Assembly: GCF_018613795.1 (NCBI RefSeq)
Contig: NZ_JAGGPN010000061.1
Location: 1 to 64,000, forward strand
DNA: 64,000 nt
Direction: 5' to 3'
From: Arthrobacter sp. ISL-65
GTDB taxonomy: Bacteria; Actinomycetota; Actinomycetes; Actinomycetales; Micrococcaceae
Positions within the stretch are counted from its first letter, which is position 1; each line of letters opens with the position of its first letter. The notes below the pieces were generated by a model. That model worked only from the letters and a program-made list of their open reading frames with translations, made no database searches and had not been told where the DNA came from. The position numbers were made by a program, and so were the translations under genes. This document shows positions 24,995 to 33,887 of the stretch, piece after piece.

Positions 24995-25831
24995 ATGACT
25001 CGCGAGATCATCAGCACACCCGACGGCGGCAAGCTCGAGCTGTTCAGCACGGGCGCTGAGCTGGCCACGGCCGGCTCCGGCGTGGTTGTGGTTACGGCCT
25101 CCATGGTGACGGCGGCGGACTACACCCGCTTCGCGCAGAAGCTCAGCGCCTCCCTCGGCCGGCCGGTGCACACGTTCAACCGCCGCGGCCGGGGCGCGTC
25201 CTCCGAGCAGGCCGGCGACTACACCCTGGACGTTGACATCCGCGACCTCGATACGGTCATGAAGCACACGGACAGCACCGACGTCTTCGGCCACAGCTTT
25301 GGCGGGGCCGTGGCCCTGCACGCGGCCAGGACCCTGCCAGTGGAACGGCTCGCCGTGTACGACCCCGCGGTCTCCGTCAACCACAGCGTCACGGCGGGCT
25401 GGACCACCGAATACGAACGGGCGACGGCGACCGGAGACGACGACCGCGCCCTCGCCGTCCTGCTCCGTGGGCTTGAGGCCGAAAGCGCCTTCTCCTCCCG
25501 CATGCCGCTGTCCATGATGACCCTCGCCAACAAGCTTACGGCGGGAACCACGGTGGGCAAGCAGATGCGCGAAATGATGCGCACCGGCGTCCGGGAGATC
25601 AAGGCAATCATTGCCGCGGACATGCCGGCCGAACCGTTCCTGGCGCTGCCGCTGGAGACGCTCATCATCGTCGGCGAAAAAAGCCCGGCCTACTTCGGCG
25701 TGGCCTGCGGCCAGATCCACGACGTCCTCTCCGGCTCCAGCTACACCATCCTGCCCGGCTTCGGGCACGACGGCGTCAACCGCGCCCCGGACAGGCTCAT
25801 CACCGAGCTCAGCGACTTCTTCGCCGGCTAA
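24995..25831 (+). CDS. Alpha/beta hydrolase (paralog 2)
   Basis: The 278-residue protein shares NRRGRGAS, the D(I)RDL-xx-VM block and GHSFGGAVALHAA with its upstream neighbour, and has a late His in GFGHDG. The nucleophile elbow is standard (GHSFG). The usual acid residue after strand 6 is not obvious: the segment reads VGEKSPAYF, as in a subgroup common in actinobacteria. The pair came from a tandem duplication and lies convergent to an MFS exporter gene. Substrate unknown. Confidence 0.82.
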   Translation: MTREIISTPDGGKLELFSTGAELATAGSGVVVVTASMVTAADYTRFAQKLSASLGRPVHTFNRRGRGASSEQAGDYTLDVDIRDLDTVMKHTDSTDVFGHSFGGAVALHAARTLPVERLAVYDPAVSVNHSVTAGWTTEYERATATGDDDRALAVLLRGLEAESAFSSRMPLSMMTLANKLTAGTTVGKQMREMMRTGVREIKAIIAADMPAEPFLALPLETLIIVGEKSPAYFGVACGQIHDVLSGSSYTILPGFGHDGVNRAPDRLITELSDFFAG

Positions 25832-25879
25832 GGCCCGCCCCGGGCTCCCCTCAGCCCGCCGCCGCCTGGAGGGCTGCGC

Positions 25880-27397
25880 TTAGTGGGTGGGGGCGCCCTG
25901 GGGTGCTTCGGCGCCTGCTGTCTTCCGCATCATCGTGGAGAGGACGACGGCGGCAACGGCGATGACGGTCGCCGTCAGGAACGCTGCGTTCATGCCCGCA
26001 ACGAGGCCGGAGTCCGCCGAAACGAGGGCGAAGATGGACACGAGCAGCGCCGTGCCCGCCGCGCCGGCCACCTGCTGCAGGGTACTCATAATGGCCGAGC
26101 CGTGCGAGTACAGGTGCGGCGGCAGCGGGTTCAGGCCCGTGGTGAACGCGGGCGTAAAGAGCAGCGCCAGCCCGAAGCTGAGCCCGACGTGCAGGGTGAC
26201 GATCCACCAAACCGGAGTGCCGGCGTCGAGCATCGCGAACTGCCACAGGGTCAGGACCATCAGCGAAGATCCGGTGACAGTGAGCGGCAGCGGTCCCACC
26301 TTGTCGAACAGCCGGCCGATCACCGGGCCGAGCAGGCCCATGGCCAGGCCGCCGGGCAGCAGGGCCAGGCCGGTCTCGAGGGACTGCAGGCCGCGGATTT
26401 CCTGGAGGTACAGCGGCAGCAGGATCACGGCGCCGAACAGCGCCACCATGGCCACCACCATCAGCAGCACGGAGACCGTGAACATCCGGAAGTTGAACGC
26501 CCGCAGGTCCAGCAGCGGGGCCTCGGACTTCTGCAGCCGGAGCTGGCGGAACGTGAACGCGGCAAGGCCGGCGACGCCAAGAACCAGCGCCACCACGGCA
26601 AGCGTGCTCGGGCCGCTGCTGCCGCCGTGGCCGCCGCCGATTTGGCTGAAGCCGTAGACAAGGCCGCCGAAGGCAGGGACGGTCAGCACCACGGAGAGGA
26701 AGTCGAGCCGGGATTTCTCGGTCTCGCCGACGTTGGTCAGGAACTTTGCGCCGATGGCCAGCGCTGCCAGTGCGATGGGCAGCACGAAGATGAACATGAA
26801 GCGCCAGGAGAAGTGCTGCAGTATGAATCCGGAGACGGTGGGCCCCATGGCCGGTGCAACGGAGATGGCGATGCTGACGTTGCCCATCACGGCGCCGCGG
26901 CGGGCCAGCGGCACCAGCGTGAGGATGGTGGTCATCAGCAGCGGAAGCATGATTGCCGTGCCGCCGGCCTGGATGATCCTGGCCAGCAGGAGGATCTCAT
27001 AGCCGGGCGCCGCTGCGGCCAGCGCGGTGCCGCCAGCGAACAGGCCCATCGCCAGGAGGAAGACGGCGCGCGTCGAAAGCCGCTGGAGGATGAACCCGGT
27101 AGTCGGAATCACCACCGCCATGGTCAGCATGAACCCGGTGGAGAGCCACTGGACGGTGGGGGCATCCACGCGCAGGTCCACCATGAGCCGCTGCAGGGCA
27201 ACATTCATGATGGTTTCGTTCAGGATCACCACGAAGGTGGCCACCAGCAGAGTGACGATCACCGTCACGGACTCGCGGGACATCCTGTCCGAGGGCCGTG
27301 CTGCTGCCGGCGCCGGTGCTGCGGCCGGGGATGCAACGGGAGCGGCCGGCTCCTGGGCAGGTTCGCCAGACGAATTGGACGTGACTTTGGTAGACAT
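25880..27397 (-). CDS. MFS transporter, DHA2 (EmrB/QacA) drug exporter family
   Basis: The roughly 505-residue protein has about 14 membrane segments and the DHA2 layout: VATFVVILNETIMNVAL in the first helix, TVQWLSTGFMLTMAVVIPTTGF in the second, and GNVSIAISVAPAMGPT in the antiporter motif C position. It probably exports small hydrophobic compounds using the proton gradient. An Ala/Pro-rich cytoplasmic N-terminus precedes helix 1. I use the ATG at 27397 (MSTKV). No TetR or MarR regulator is adjacent. Confidence 0.9.
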   Translation of the reverse strand: MSTKVTSNSSGEPAQEPAAPVASPAAAPAPAAARPSDRMSRESVTVIVTLLVATFVVILNETIMNVALQRLMVDLRVDAPTVQWLSTGFMLTMAVVIPTTGFILQRLSTRAVFLLAMGLFAGGTALAAAAPGYEILLLARIIQAGGTAIMLPLLMTTILTLVPLARRGAVMGNVSIAISVAPAMGPTVSGFILQHFSWRFMFIFVLPIALAALAIGAKFLTNVGETEKSRLDFLSVVLTVPAFGGLVYGFSQIGGGHGGSSGPSTLAVVALVLGVAGLAAFTFRQLRLQKSEAPLLDLRAFNFRMFTVSVLLMVVAMVALFGAVILLPLYLQEIRGLQSLETGLALLPGGLAMGLLGPVIGRLFDKVGPLPLTVTGSSLMVLTLWQFAMLDAGTPVWWIVTLHVGLSFGLALLFTPAFTTGLNPLPPHLYSHGSAIMSTLQQVAGAAGTALLVSIFALVSADSGLVAGMNAAFLTATVIAVAAVVLSTMMRKTAGAEAPQGAPTH

Positions 27398-27547
27398 GGC
27401 GAGGCCCTCAGGGTGTTGGAATTGGTGGCTGGCGGTCAGCGCCGCTGCAGACTCCAACAGTGTAGTGGCCGGACCCATTCCCGTACACGTGATTTAGCCA
27501 GCCGAGATCCAAGTCACCCGGGAATTGAGCGCCGGGCACCTTATCCG

Positions 27548-28477
27548 TCAGGAGTTGAGCGGCACGTTGTCGATCAACCGCACGGCGCCCACCTTCGCGG
27601 CAACCAGTGCCAGCCCTTCACCGCGGAAGGGTGTCTCGTGGCAGTTCTCGGCGAGCGGCTCCAGCGCGACGGGATCGACGACGTCGAGGTAGTCGAGCCG
27701 GACCAGGGGCTGGGACTCGATCAGGGCCCTGGCCGAACCGACATCAAGCGGCTCGTTCGCGTTCGCCCGCTCCTCAATGAGGCGCAACGCGCGGGACAGG
27801 ACCAGCGCTGCCTCGCGCTCCTCGTCGGAAAGGAAGCGGTTCCGGCTGGACAGCGCCAGCCCATCGGTGTCGCGGGCGGTTGGCACGGCAACGATCTCCA
27901 CGGGGAAATTCAGGTCGGCCACCATGCGGCGAACCAGGACCAGTTGCTGGGCGTCCTTCTGCCCGAAGTAGGCGCGGTACGCTGGCAGCCCGCCGCCGGA
28001 GCCGGCAACGAAGGCGCGGCCGCCGGGAAGGCCGGTCCCGGGGATGCCCAGGTGCAGCAGCTTGGCCACGACGGTTAGCGCGCCGTCGAAGTGGCCGGGC
28101 CGTGATGCGCCCTCCCATTTCTCCCCGAGCGGGCCGGAAGTGATCCTGACCATCGGCGGCCCGTCGGGATACATCTCCTCGACCGACGGCGCGAAGACCA
28201 GATCCACGCCCTGCTCCTCGAGCAGCGCCATGTCCGCCTCGAGGGTCCGCGGATACCGGTCCAGGTCCTGCGCCTCTCCGAACTGCAGCGGGTTCACAAA
28301 GATGGAGGCCACCACTACGTCGTTCTGTTCGGCGGCGGTTCGCGCCAGCCGCCCGTGGCCGGCATGCAGGGCGCCCATGGTGGGCACGAGGCCCAGGGAG
28401 GAACCGTTCTTTTGCGTCAGCAGCAGTCGGCTTTGCGCACGGAGGGAGTCCGCCGTCGTTACGAGTCGGATTGCCAT
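27548..28477 (-). CDS. panC: Pantothenate synthetase
   Basis: PanC joins pantoate and beta-alanine using ATP to form pantothenate, a coenzyme A precursor. The 309-residue protein has the nucleotide-binding TMGALHAGHGRL block near residue 34, AYFGQKDAQQL, and ALSSRNRFLS. A Gly-rich insert (GSGGGLP) precedes the AYFGQKD motif and makes it slightly long. GGAGGA precedes the ATG. The DUF2520 gene lies 33 bases upstream on the same strand. Confidence 0.96.
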   Translation of the reverse strand: MAIRLVTTADSLRAQSRLLLTQKNGSSLGLVPTMGALHAGHGRLARTAAEQNDVVVASIFVNPLQFGEAQDLDRYPRTLEADMALLEEQGVDLVFAPSVEEMYPDGPPMVRITSGPLGEKWEGASRPGHFDGALTVVAKLLHLGIPGTGLPGGRAFVAGSGGGLPAYRAYFGQKDAQQLVLVRRMVADLNFPVEIVAVPTARDTDGLALSSRNRFLSDEEREAALVLSRALRLIEERANANEPLDVGSARALIESQPLVRLDYLDVVDPVALEPLAENCHETPFRGEGLALVAAKVGAVRLIDNVPLNS

Positions 28478-28510
28478 GTCAGTGTCCTCCCTTGGGCCCC
28501 GTGGCCGGTT

Positions 28511-29431
28511 TCATGCACGGCCGCCATTCTGGCCGTCGTCGTCGTCTGTGCCCTCAAGTGCGGTGCGGATATTGTCCGCCTGATCCGGCTTCAGCAGGCC
28601 CCGCCCTTCAGCGCGCCTGGCGGTAGCCTGAGCCATGGCGAGGTACGCCGCGAGGACGTCGCCGCCGGTCCCGCCGTCGTGCTCCCGCAGCGCGTGGGCG
28701 TGCGCCTTCACCGTTCCGGCGTCCCCCCGCGCCACCGGGCCCGTCAGGGCCGACTCGCCGGAGGCGAGCGCATTCTCCAGGGTCGCCCGCAGCAGCGGCC
28801 CGAGCATGCGGTCCGGCGCCTCGACACCCACCTCGGCCAGCAGCTGCGACGCCTGCGCCACCAGCGTGACCATGTGGTTGGAACCGTGGGCCAGGGCCGC
28901 GTGGTAGATGGTGCGGTCGCCCTCGGCGATCACCACGGGTTCGGCCCCCATCTCGACGACGAGCGCCTGGGCGATGGGAAGCATGGCGGCGTCCGCCGTG
29001 ACACCGAACGTGCAGTCCAGCAGCCGGGTCAGGTCGAGGCTCATGCCGGTGAAGGTCATGGCCGGGTGCAGCGCCAGCGGCACGGCACCGGCCGCCCGGA
29101 CCGGATGCAGCACGCCGACGCCGAACCGGCCCGATGTGTGCGCCACGAGCTGGCCGGGCTGCCACGCACCGAGCTTGGCGAGCCCCTCCACCAGCCCGCC
29201 GAGGGCATCATCCGGAACGGCCAGGAGCACCAGTTCCGAGCGTTCCACGATGTCCTGGATCTCCAGGACGGGAACGCCGGGCAGCAGGGTTTCGGCCCGT
29301 TCCCTGCTCGCGTCGGAGACGGCGGAAACCCCGACGACGGCGTGCTCGGCTGCGCGGAGCGCCGCACCGAGGACAGCACCCACTTTGCCGGCACCGATGA
29401 TTCCGACGCCGAGGCGTCCTGGCTTAGCCAC
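28511..29431 (-). CDS. Rossmann-fold protein of the DUF2520 family
   Basis: The roughly 306-residue protein begins with a dinucleotide-binding motif, GVGIIGAGKVGAVLG, and continues with VLLAVPDDAL and LHPAMTF, then a helical C-terminal DUF2520 domain. This is the layout of proteins found beside panC in actinobacteria, sometimes suggested to act in pantoate formation (a ketopantoate reductase-like role). That role is inferred from the fold and neighbour. It starts at GTG 29431 and overlaps the preceding PH-domain gene by eight bases. Confidence 0.85.
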   Translation of the reverse strand: MAKPGRLGVGIIGAGKVGAVLGAALRAAEHAVVGVSAVSDASRERAETLLPGVPVLEIQDIVERSELVLLAVPDDALGGLVEGLAKLGAWQPGQLVAHTSGRFGVGVLHPVRAAGAVPLALHPAMTFTGMSLDLTRLLDCTFGVTADAAMLPIAQALVVEMGAEPVVIAEGDRTIYHAALAHGSNHMVTLVAQASQLLAEVGVEAPDRMLGPLLRATLENALASGESALTGPVARGDAGTVKAHAHALREHDGGTGGDVLAAYLAMAQATARRAEGRGLLKPDQADNIRTALEGTDDDDGQNGGRA

Positions 29432-30962
29432 GTTGCTGGCCTTCCTGTTGGGGTGCTTGGGTAGTCGGACGGGTTTCGGCGGGCTCGGTTTCGCTCCCCG
29501 GCCGCTCAACCAGCGGAGTTGAGGCCGGCGCCACTTGGGCCAGCCACTGTTCACTCGTCTGCCGCCGCCGGGCCGCCCTCGCGCGGGCTGCCTGCGCGTC
29601 GAAGAGTGCCTGCGCCTCCCGGATGTCCGCCTGGATCACCCGCGGAGCGACCGGCCCTGCAGTGGTGTGCAGCACGAGGTCGGCCAGCCCGAACCGGCGC
29701 GCCAGAGGTCCCTGCTGCAGCGCAATCGACTGCGTCCGCTGGTGCGGGACCACCACAAGCTGCCTCCACCAGCGGCCCGACCGCATGAGCAGCGCGGTGT
29801 CCGTGGCCGCGAAGGCGTTGCGCCGCCAGCCCAGCGGCGCAAGCAGCCACGCCCGGCGCGGCGTGGTGACAAAGCCGCCGTCGGAATCCAGTCCATTCAC
29901 ACCCTGCTGGAAAACGCCCAGCGGATCAGCCGTTCCCGGGTCCGGCAGCACGAGAGCCATCATGTTCAGGACGTCATCCATCTTTCCCACCGGCAGCAGC
30001 GTGGTGCGGGAGCCTCCCTCGCCGTTGTTCGCCCCGGCCCCGTAACCGGCGGCGTTGACCTGCATCCGGTACCAGCCGAAGAGGCGCCACAGGGGCGGCT
30101 GCGCCACCTTCAGCGCCTGGATTCGGCCCGGCGGCAGTGTCTGCGCCTGCGTGTCGAGAAGCCCGTACCGGAGCCGGATGCCGTCCGGGGAGATGGCCGC
30201 CGTGAAGTTGTAGCCCTTGTTGAACGCGCTCCAGTATGCGGCGACGAAACCAAGCGCCGCCGGAATCAGATAAAGGAAGAAAGCCCTGTTTTCGGTGAGC
30301 GCGGACAGCACCACGGACGCCGCGGCACCCAGGACAATGAACACTGTCTGCTCGCTGAGCAGGAGCGAGCCGAACAGGCGCGACGGCGGGACCTGCAGGA
30401 CCTGCTGCTCCGGCGCCTCGGGAGCGGCTGCTTCGGGCTGCGCGGGATCCAGCCGGACGCCCGACGCGCGGGCGAGGATGGTGGCGCGCAACTGGCGGGC
30501 ATCGCCAATGCGCAGGTAGGCCAGGCGAACGGCTGACTCGCCGGCGTCGGCAACTTCGAACTTCAGTTCCGCGAGGCCGAAGATCCTGGCGAGCAGCGGC
30601 TGAACGATATCGATGGCCTGAACCCGGTCCAGCCTCGCCTGCCGCTGCTGCTTGAACAGGAAGCCGGTGTTGACACGGACGTAGCCCTCCGCCACCTGGT
30701 ACCGGGTGAAATACCAGGACAGGATGAAGCTTAGGACCGCCAGCACCAGCATCAATGCCCCGGCGCCCAGGAGCCATGGGGCGCGCCCCGCGAAGCGGTC
30801 ATCGATCAGCGGCTGGCCCTGCAGCATCCGTTCAAAACTGTCACGCCCGAAGAAGTAGCCGATGGCGGCCAGCGCAACCCAGCCCCGAACAAACGGTGTC
30901 GCCGGGTGCACGCGCAGCCACTCGCCGTCGGGCTTTCCGGAAGCGAGGCCGCCGGCGCTCAC
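29424..30962 (-). CDS. Bacterial PH-domain (DUF304/YdbT-type) membrane protein, large
   Basis: The 512-residue protein has two or more pairs of membrane segments (near residues 25-45, 60-85, 195-235) each followed by a bacterial PH domain (YVRVNTGFLFKQQR; GIRLRYGLLDTQAQ; third near QSIALQQGPLARRFGL), as in B. subtilis YdbT. YdbS/YdbT-like pairs are membrane proteins of poorly known function. The GTG start at 30962 overlaps the stop of the smaller PH-domain gene by four bases (GTGA), so they are coupled. Confidence 0.88.
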   Translation of the reverse strand: MSAGGLASGKPDGEWLRVHPATPFVRGWVALAAIGYFFGRDSFERMLQGQPLIDDRFAGRAPWLLGAGALMLVLAVLSFILSWYFTRYQVAEGYVRVNTGFLFKQQRQARLDRVQAIDIVQPLLARIFGLAELKFEVADAGESAVRLAYLRIGDARQLRATILARASGVRLDPAQPEAAAPEAPEQQVLQVPPSRLFGSLLLSEQTVFIVLGAAASVVLSALTENRAFFLYLIPAALGFVAAYWSAFNKGYNFTAAISPDGIRLRYGLLDTQAQTLPPGRIQALKVAQPPLWRLFGWYRMQVNAAGYGAGANNGEGGSRTTLLPVGKMDDVLNMMALVLPDPGTADPLGVFQQGVNGLDSDGGFVTTPRRAWLLAPLGWRRNAFAATDTALLMRSGRWWRQLVVVPHQRTQSIALQQGPLARRFGLADLVLHTTAGPVAPRVIQADIREAQALFDAQAARARAARRRQTSEQWLAQVAPASTPLVERPGSETEPAETRPTTQAPQQEGQQRG

Positions 30963-31471
30963 AGCCCGGCCAGCCTGGCTTCGCCGCGCGCCGAGAGCTG
31001 TTCCCTGAGCCGGGCGCCTTCCTCGGTGGGAAGGCCGGGAATGCCGGCGTTGGTGCCGGCCGATGCCGTATGCAGCTTCAGGGTGCACAGGCCCAGCCCG
31101 CGTTCCACCGGGCCGGCGCTGATGTCCACGTACTGCATGCGGCCGTACGGCACCACCATGACGCGCTGGAAGAAGATGCCGCCGCGGATGAGGAGGTCGT
31201 CCTCGCGCTCGGCGTAGCCGATGGCCCGCACCTGCCGCGGGATCAGGACCAGACGCCACAGCGCCAGCAACAGCATAAAAGCCGGAAGGCCGATGGCCAG
31301 CCAGAGCGGCGGCCACCGCCACCAGCCGAGCCGGACAAACACCAGCGGCAAGCTGAGCACGGTCACCATCACCAGGTTGCCGAGGGCCCACTCCACGAGC
31401 CGGACCGTGACGTACTTCGGGGACACGCGCAGCCAGGTGATCCCGGGAGGATCAATCGCCGCGGTAGGCAT
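30959..31471 (-). CDS. Bacterial PH-domain (DUF304/YdbS-type) membrane protein, small
   Basis: The 170-residue protein has two membrane helices (about residues 32-52 and 58-78) followed by one bacterial PH domain (DLLIRGGIFFQRVMVVPYGR, then VERGLGLCTLKLHTAS). It is the YdbS-like partner of the larger PH-domain protein, which it overlaps by four bases. The ATG at 31471 lies inside the end of the DUF3180 gene. Function is unknown beyond a shared membrane role. Confidence 0.86.
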   Translation of the reverse strand: MPTAAIDPPGITWLRVSPKYVTVRLVEWALGNLVMVTVLSLPLVFVRLGWWRWPPLWLAIGLPAFMLLLALWRLVLIPRQVRAIGYAEREDDLLIRGGIFFQRVMVVPYGRMQYVDISAGPVERGLGLCTLKLHTASAGTNAGIPGLPTEEGARLREQLSARGEARLAGL

Positions 31472-31979
31472 ACTCGCCTTCCCCCTTGGCCTTGCCCCGG
31501 CCATGGCCCGGCAAGCCCTCTGCAGTGTCCGTCTCGCCGTCCTCCGGCGGGATCTTGCAGAAGCGTTCGACGACGAGCCCCACCACGATCATGACCAGCC
31601 CGCCACCGGCCATGCCGAGGGCGAGCCAGGTGACGTCCAGCCCGCTGCGAATGCTCCAGAACCGCAACTGGTCCAGGAAGATCCCGGCGTGCCAGCCCAG
31701 CAGCATCGTGCCGGTGTAGGCACAGGCCTGGGCGAGGACCAGCGTCCACGCCGCCAGGAGGGGGTTCAGCATTTTCTTCTTTTTGCCGTTCCTCCAGCGC
31801 AGCACGCGGATGCCCAGCACCAGGGTCAGGGCGACGATCACGCCCATGCTGACCAGCGCCGTGGCCGGCAGGACCGGCGTGGCCATGCCGTAGCGGACGG
31901 TCAGGACGGCAGCGGACCAGCCGGCGATGGCCAGGGCAAGGCCCACGACTGCGAGCAGCAGCGGGCTCACGGGTTTCAC
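31452..31979 (-). CDS. DUF3180 family membrane protein
   Basis: The 175-residue protein has four hydrophobic segments (about residues 8-26, 35-55, 75-95 and 115-135) and a charged C-terminal tail. The pattern, including NPLLAAWTLVLAQACAYTG, and its place after folK match DUF3180, an actinobacterial family. It overlaps folK by four bases and the small PH-domain gene by about 20. No function is known. Confidence 0.88.
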   Translation of the reverse strand: MKPVSPLLLAVVGLALAIAGWSAAVLTVRYGMATPVLPATALVSMGVIVALTLVLGIRVLRWRNGKKKKMLNPLLAAWTLVLAQACAYTGTMLLGWHAGIFLDQLRFWSIRSGLDVTWLALGMAGGGLVMIVVGLVVERFCKIPPEDGETDTAEGLPGHGRGKAKGEGEYAYRGD

Positions 31980-32575
31980 GGCTGCTCCACCGCCCCGCCG
32001 TCGGGCACGCCGTCGAAGTCCCCGAAGCCGTCGAATGGCAACAGGTCCGGGAAGTCGGCGGCCTTGGCGGCCAACTCCCCCACCGGCTGCCCGTTCAGGG
32101 TGGCCGAGGGGTCCATCTGGGACCAGGGATAGAGCACGAAGGCCCGCGCTGCGGCGAACGGGTGAGGCAGGGTCAGCACAGGATCGGAACTTTCGATGTC
32201 CCCGTAGACGATCACATCGACGTCGAGCGTGCGCGGACCCCAGTGGATCTCACGAACTCGGTGGTGCTTGTTCTCCACCGACTGGCAGTGCCGGAGCAGG
32301 TCGAGCGGTTCCAGCGATGTTTCGACCGAAATCACCATGTTGAGGAAGTCCGGCTGCCCGGCGGGGCCGCCGACGGCCTTGGTCTGCACTATCGGCGAGA
32401 CGGCCAGGAGCCGCACCTCCGGGCGGTCCACAAGGTCCGCCACGGCCTCGGACAGCGTCTCGTTCCGCGCCCCGAGGTTACTGCCCAGGGCCAGTACCGC
32501 GCGCGAATAGCTGGTCTTCGCCGGTGCTGGCTTCTCATGGACCGGATTCTCATGCAGTGCGGGTGCCGGATTCAT
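31976..32575 (-). CDS. folK: 2-amino-4-hydroxy-6-hydroxymethyldihydropteridine diphosphokinase
   Basis: FolK transfers pyrophosphate from ATP to the pterin, the step before FolP. The 199-residue protein has ALGSNLGARNETL near residue 30, the SPIVQTKAVGGPAGQPDFLN region, and the metal site GPRTLDVDVIVYGD, then TLPHPFAAARAFVL. Its ATG overlaps the folB stop by four bases. It is part of folE-folP-folB-folK. Confidence 0.96.
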   Translation of the reverse strand: MNPAPALHENPVHEKPAPAKTSYSRAVLALGSNLGARNETLSEAVADLVDRPEVRLLAVSPIVQTKAVGGPAGQPDFLNMVISVETSLEPLDLLRHCQSVENKHHRVREIHWGPRTLDVDVIVYGDIESSDPVLTLPHPFAAARAFVLYPWSQMDPSATLNGQPVGELAAKAADFPDLLPFDGFGDFDGVPDGGAVEQP

Positions 32576-32931
32576 GTCCGCTCCCGGTAGACGCTGACGG
32601 CGACGTCGCCGAAGGGAACCTCGATGGGAGCTTTCGGCTTGTGCACCGTGATCTCCACGGCCTGGATTTTGAATTCCTGGAGCAGGCCCTCGGCCATCCG
32701 CACCGCCAGTCCTTCTATCAGGTTCAGGGGCTCGCCGGTGATCCAGTCGGTGATCCGTCCGGCCACCTCGCCGTAGTGGGCGGTGTCGCGGACATCGTCC
32801 GACGCCGCAGCCTGGCTGAAATCCAGGTGCAGCACGGCGTCCACAACAAACGGCTGGCCTTCGCGGCGCTCAAAATCGAACACCCCGTGGTAGCCGGTGG
32901 CGGTGACACCGGTCAGCGAGATCCTGTCCAT
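32572..32931 (-). CDS. folB: Dihydroneopterin aldolase
   Basis: FolB cleaves dihydroneopterin to the hydroxymethyl pterin and glycolaldehyde. The 119-residue protein is of normal length, with DRISLTGVTATGYHGVFDFE at its start, the HYGEVAGRI block and VTVHKPKAP-like VEITVHKPKAPIEVPFGDVA near the end. The ATG at 32931 is chosen because homology begins there. It lies between folP and folK in the operon. Confidence 0.95.
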   Translation of the reverse strand: MDRISLTGVTATGYHGVFDFERREGQPFVVDAVLHLDFSQAAASDDVRDTAHYGEVAGRITDWITGEPLNLIEGLAVRMAEGLLQEFKIQAVEITVHKPKAPIEVPFGDVAVSVYRERT

Positions 32932-32956
32932 GGCGGTTCTGCTCGGCCCTTCCTGG

Positions 32957-33877
32957 TCAGCGGCAGTGGTCCGGGGCCGCCATGCGGGCGGCCACCTTGA
33001 CGGCGTCAAGGCTGGGTCCGACGTCGTGCACGCGCACAGCCCAGGCGCCGCGGGCGGCGCTGATGGCGGTAATGGCGGCCGTGGCGCCGTCGCGCTCTTC
33101 CGGGAGCGCCGACTTGCCGGCAACCGTCAGGAGCGTGCCCAGGAAGCGCTTGCGGGACGCGCCCACCAGCACCTTGTGGCCCATGGCATCGAGCCGGTCC
33201 AGGTTCCGCAGCAGTTCCCAGTTCTGCACATCAGTTTTCGAGAACCCGATGCCCGGGTCCACGATGATCTGCTCGGGCAGGACGCCGGCCGCATACAGCT
33301 TGTCGCGGACGCCGTTCAGCTCGGAGACGACGTCGTTCGCGACGTCCTCATACTCCGTCAGGGAAGTCATGGTCTTGGCATCGCCGCGGCGGTGGGTCAG
33401 GACATACGGCACCTTGGTCTTCGCCACGAGCTCGGCCATGCCGGGTTCGATGGTTAGGCCGGAGATGTCATTGATGATCTTCGCGCCGGCATTCAGCGCG
33501 GCCTCGGCGGTGGAGACGTGGGTGGTGTCGATGCTGACCAGCGCACCGGCCTTCACGAGGGCTGCGATGACAGGCACCACCCGCCGCTGCTCCTCCTCCG
33601 GGCTGACCTCCTCCGCGCCGGGGCGGGTGGATTCGCCGCCGACGTCGATGATGTCGGCTCCCGCGTAGAACATCCGGAGGCCCGCGGCGATGGCGGTGTC
33701 TGCCGTCGCGTGCTTGCCGCCGTCGCTGAACGAATCGGGGGTGACGTTGAGGATGCCCATGACGAGCGTGCGGTCGGTGGGCAGGTCGTCGAACTTGGCT
33801 GCCGGCCGCGGTTTGCGCAGGATGGGCAGGGGTGATGTTGCGGGTCCGGTTCCAGGTGCTGCAGCTAGGGAATCCAT
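32957..33877 (-). CDS. folP: Dihydropteroate synthase
   Basis: FolP condenses the activated pterin with p-aminobenzoate; it is the target of sulfonamides. The 306-residue protein has GILNVTPDSFSDGG near residue 41, DVGGESTRPGA, NDISG, and the late GASRKRFLG motif. A Pro-rich N-terminal extension of about 25 residues precedes the barrel. It follows folE by 10 bases. Confidence 0.96.
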   Translation of the reverse strand: MDSLAAAPGTGPATSPLPILRKPRPAAKFDDLPTDRTLVMGILNVTPDSFSDGGKHATADTAIAAGLRMFYAGADIIDVGGESTRPGAEEVSPEEEQRRVVPVIAALVKAGALVSIDTTHVSTAEAALNAGAKIINDISGLTIEPGMAELVAKTKVPYVLTHRRGDAKTMTSLTEYEDVANDVVSELNGVRDKLYAAGVLPEQIIVDPGIGFSKTDVQNWELLRNLDRLDAMGHKVLVGASRKRFLGTLLTVAGKSALPEERDGATAAITAISAARGAWAVRVHDVGPSLDAVKVAARMAAPDHCR

Positions 33878-33887
33878 AGTCTGTTTT

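Noticed and set aside
23981..25831. Hydrolase pair as part of a biosynthetic gene cluster
   Set aside because: No synthase, tailoring enzyme or regulator is nearby; the FabF-type ketosynthase is 17 kb away and resembles a primary-metabolism enzyme.
25883..28078. Open frame of 731 codons opposite the MFS exporter and panC genes
   Set aside because: Composition (runs of Gln, Arg, His, Gly) is that of an antisense frame; both minus-strand genes are clear family members.
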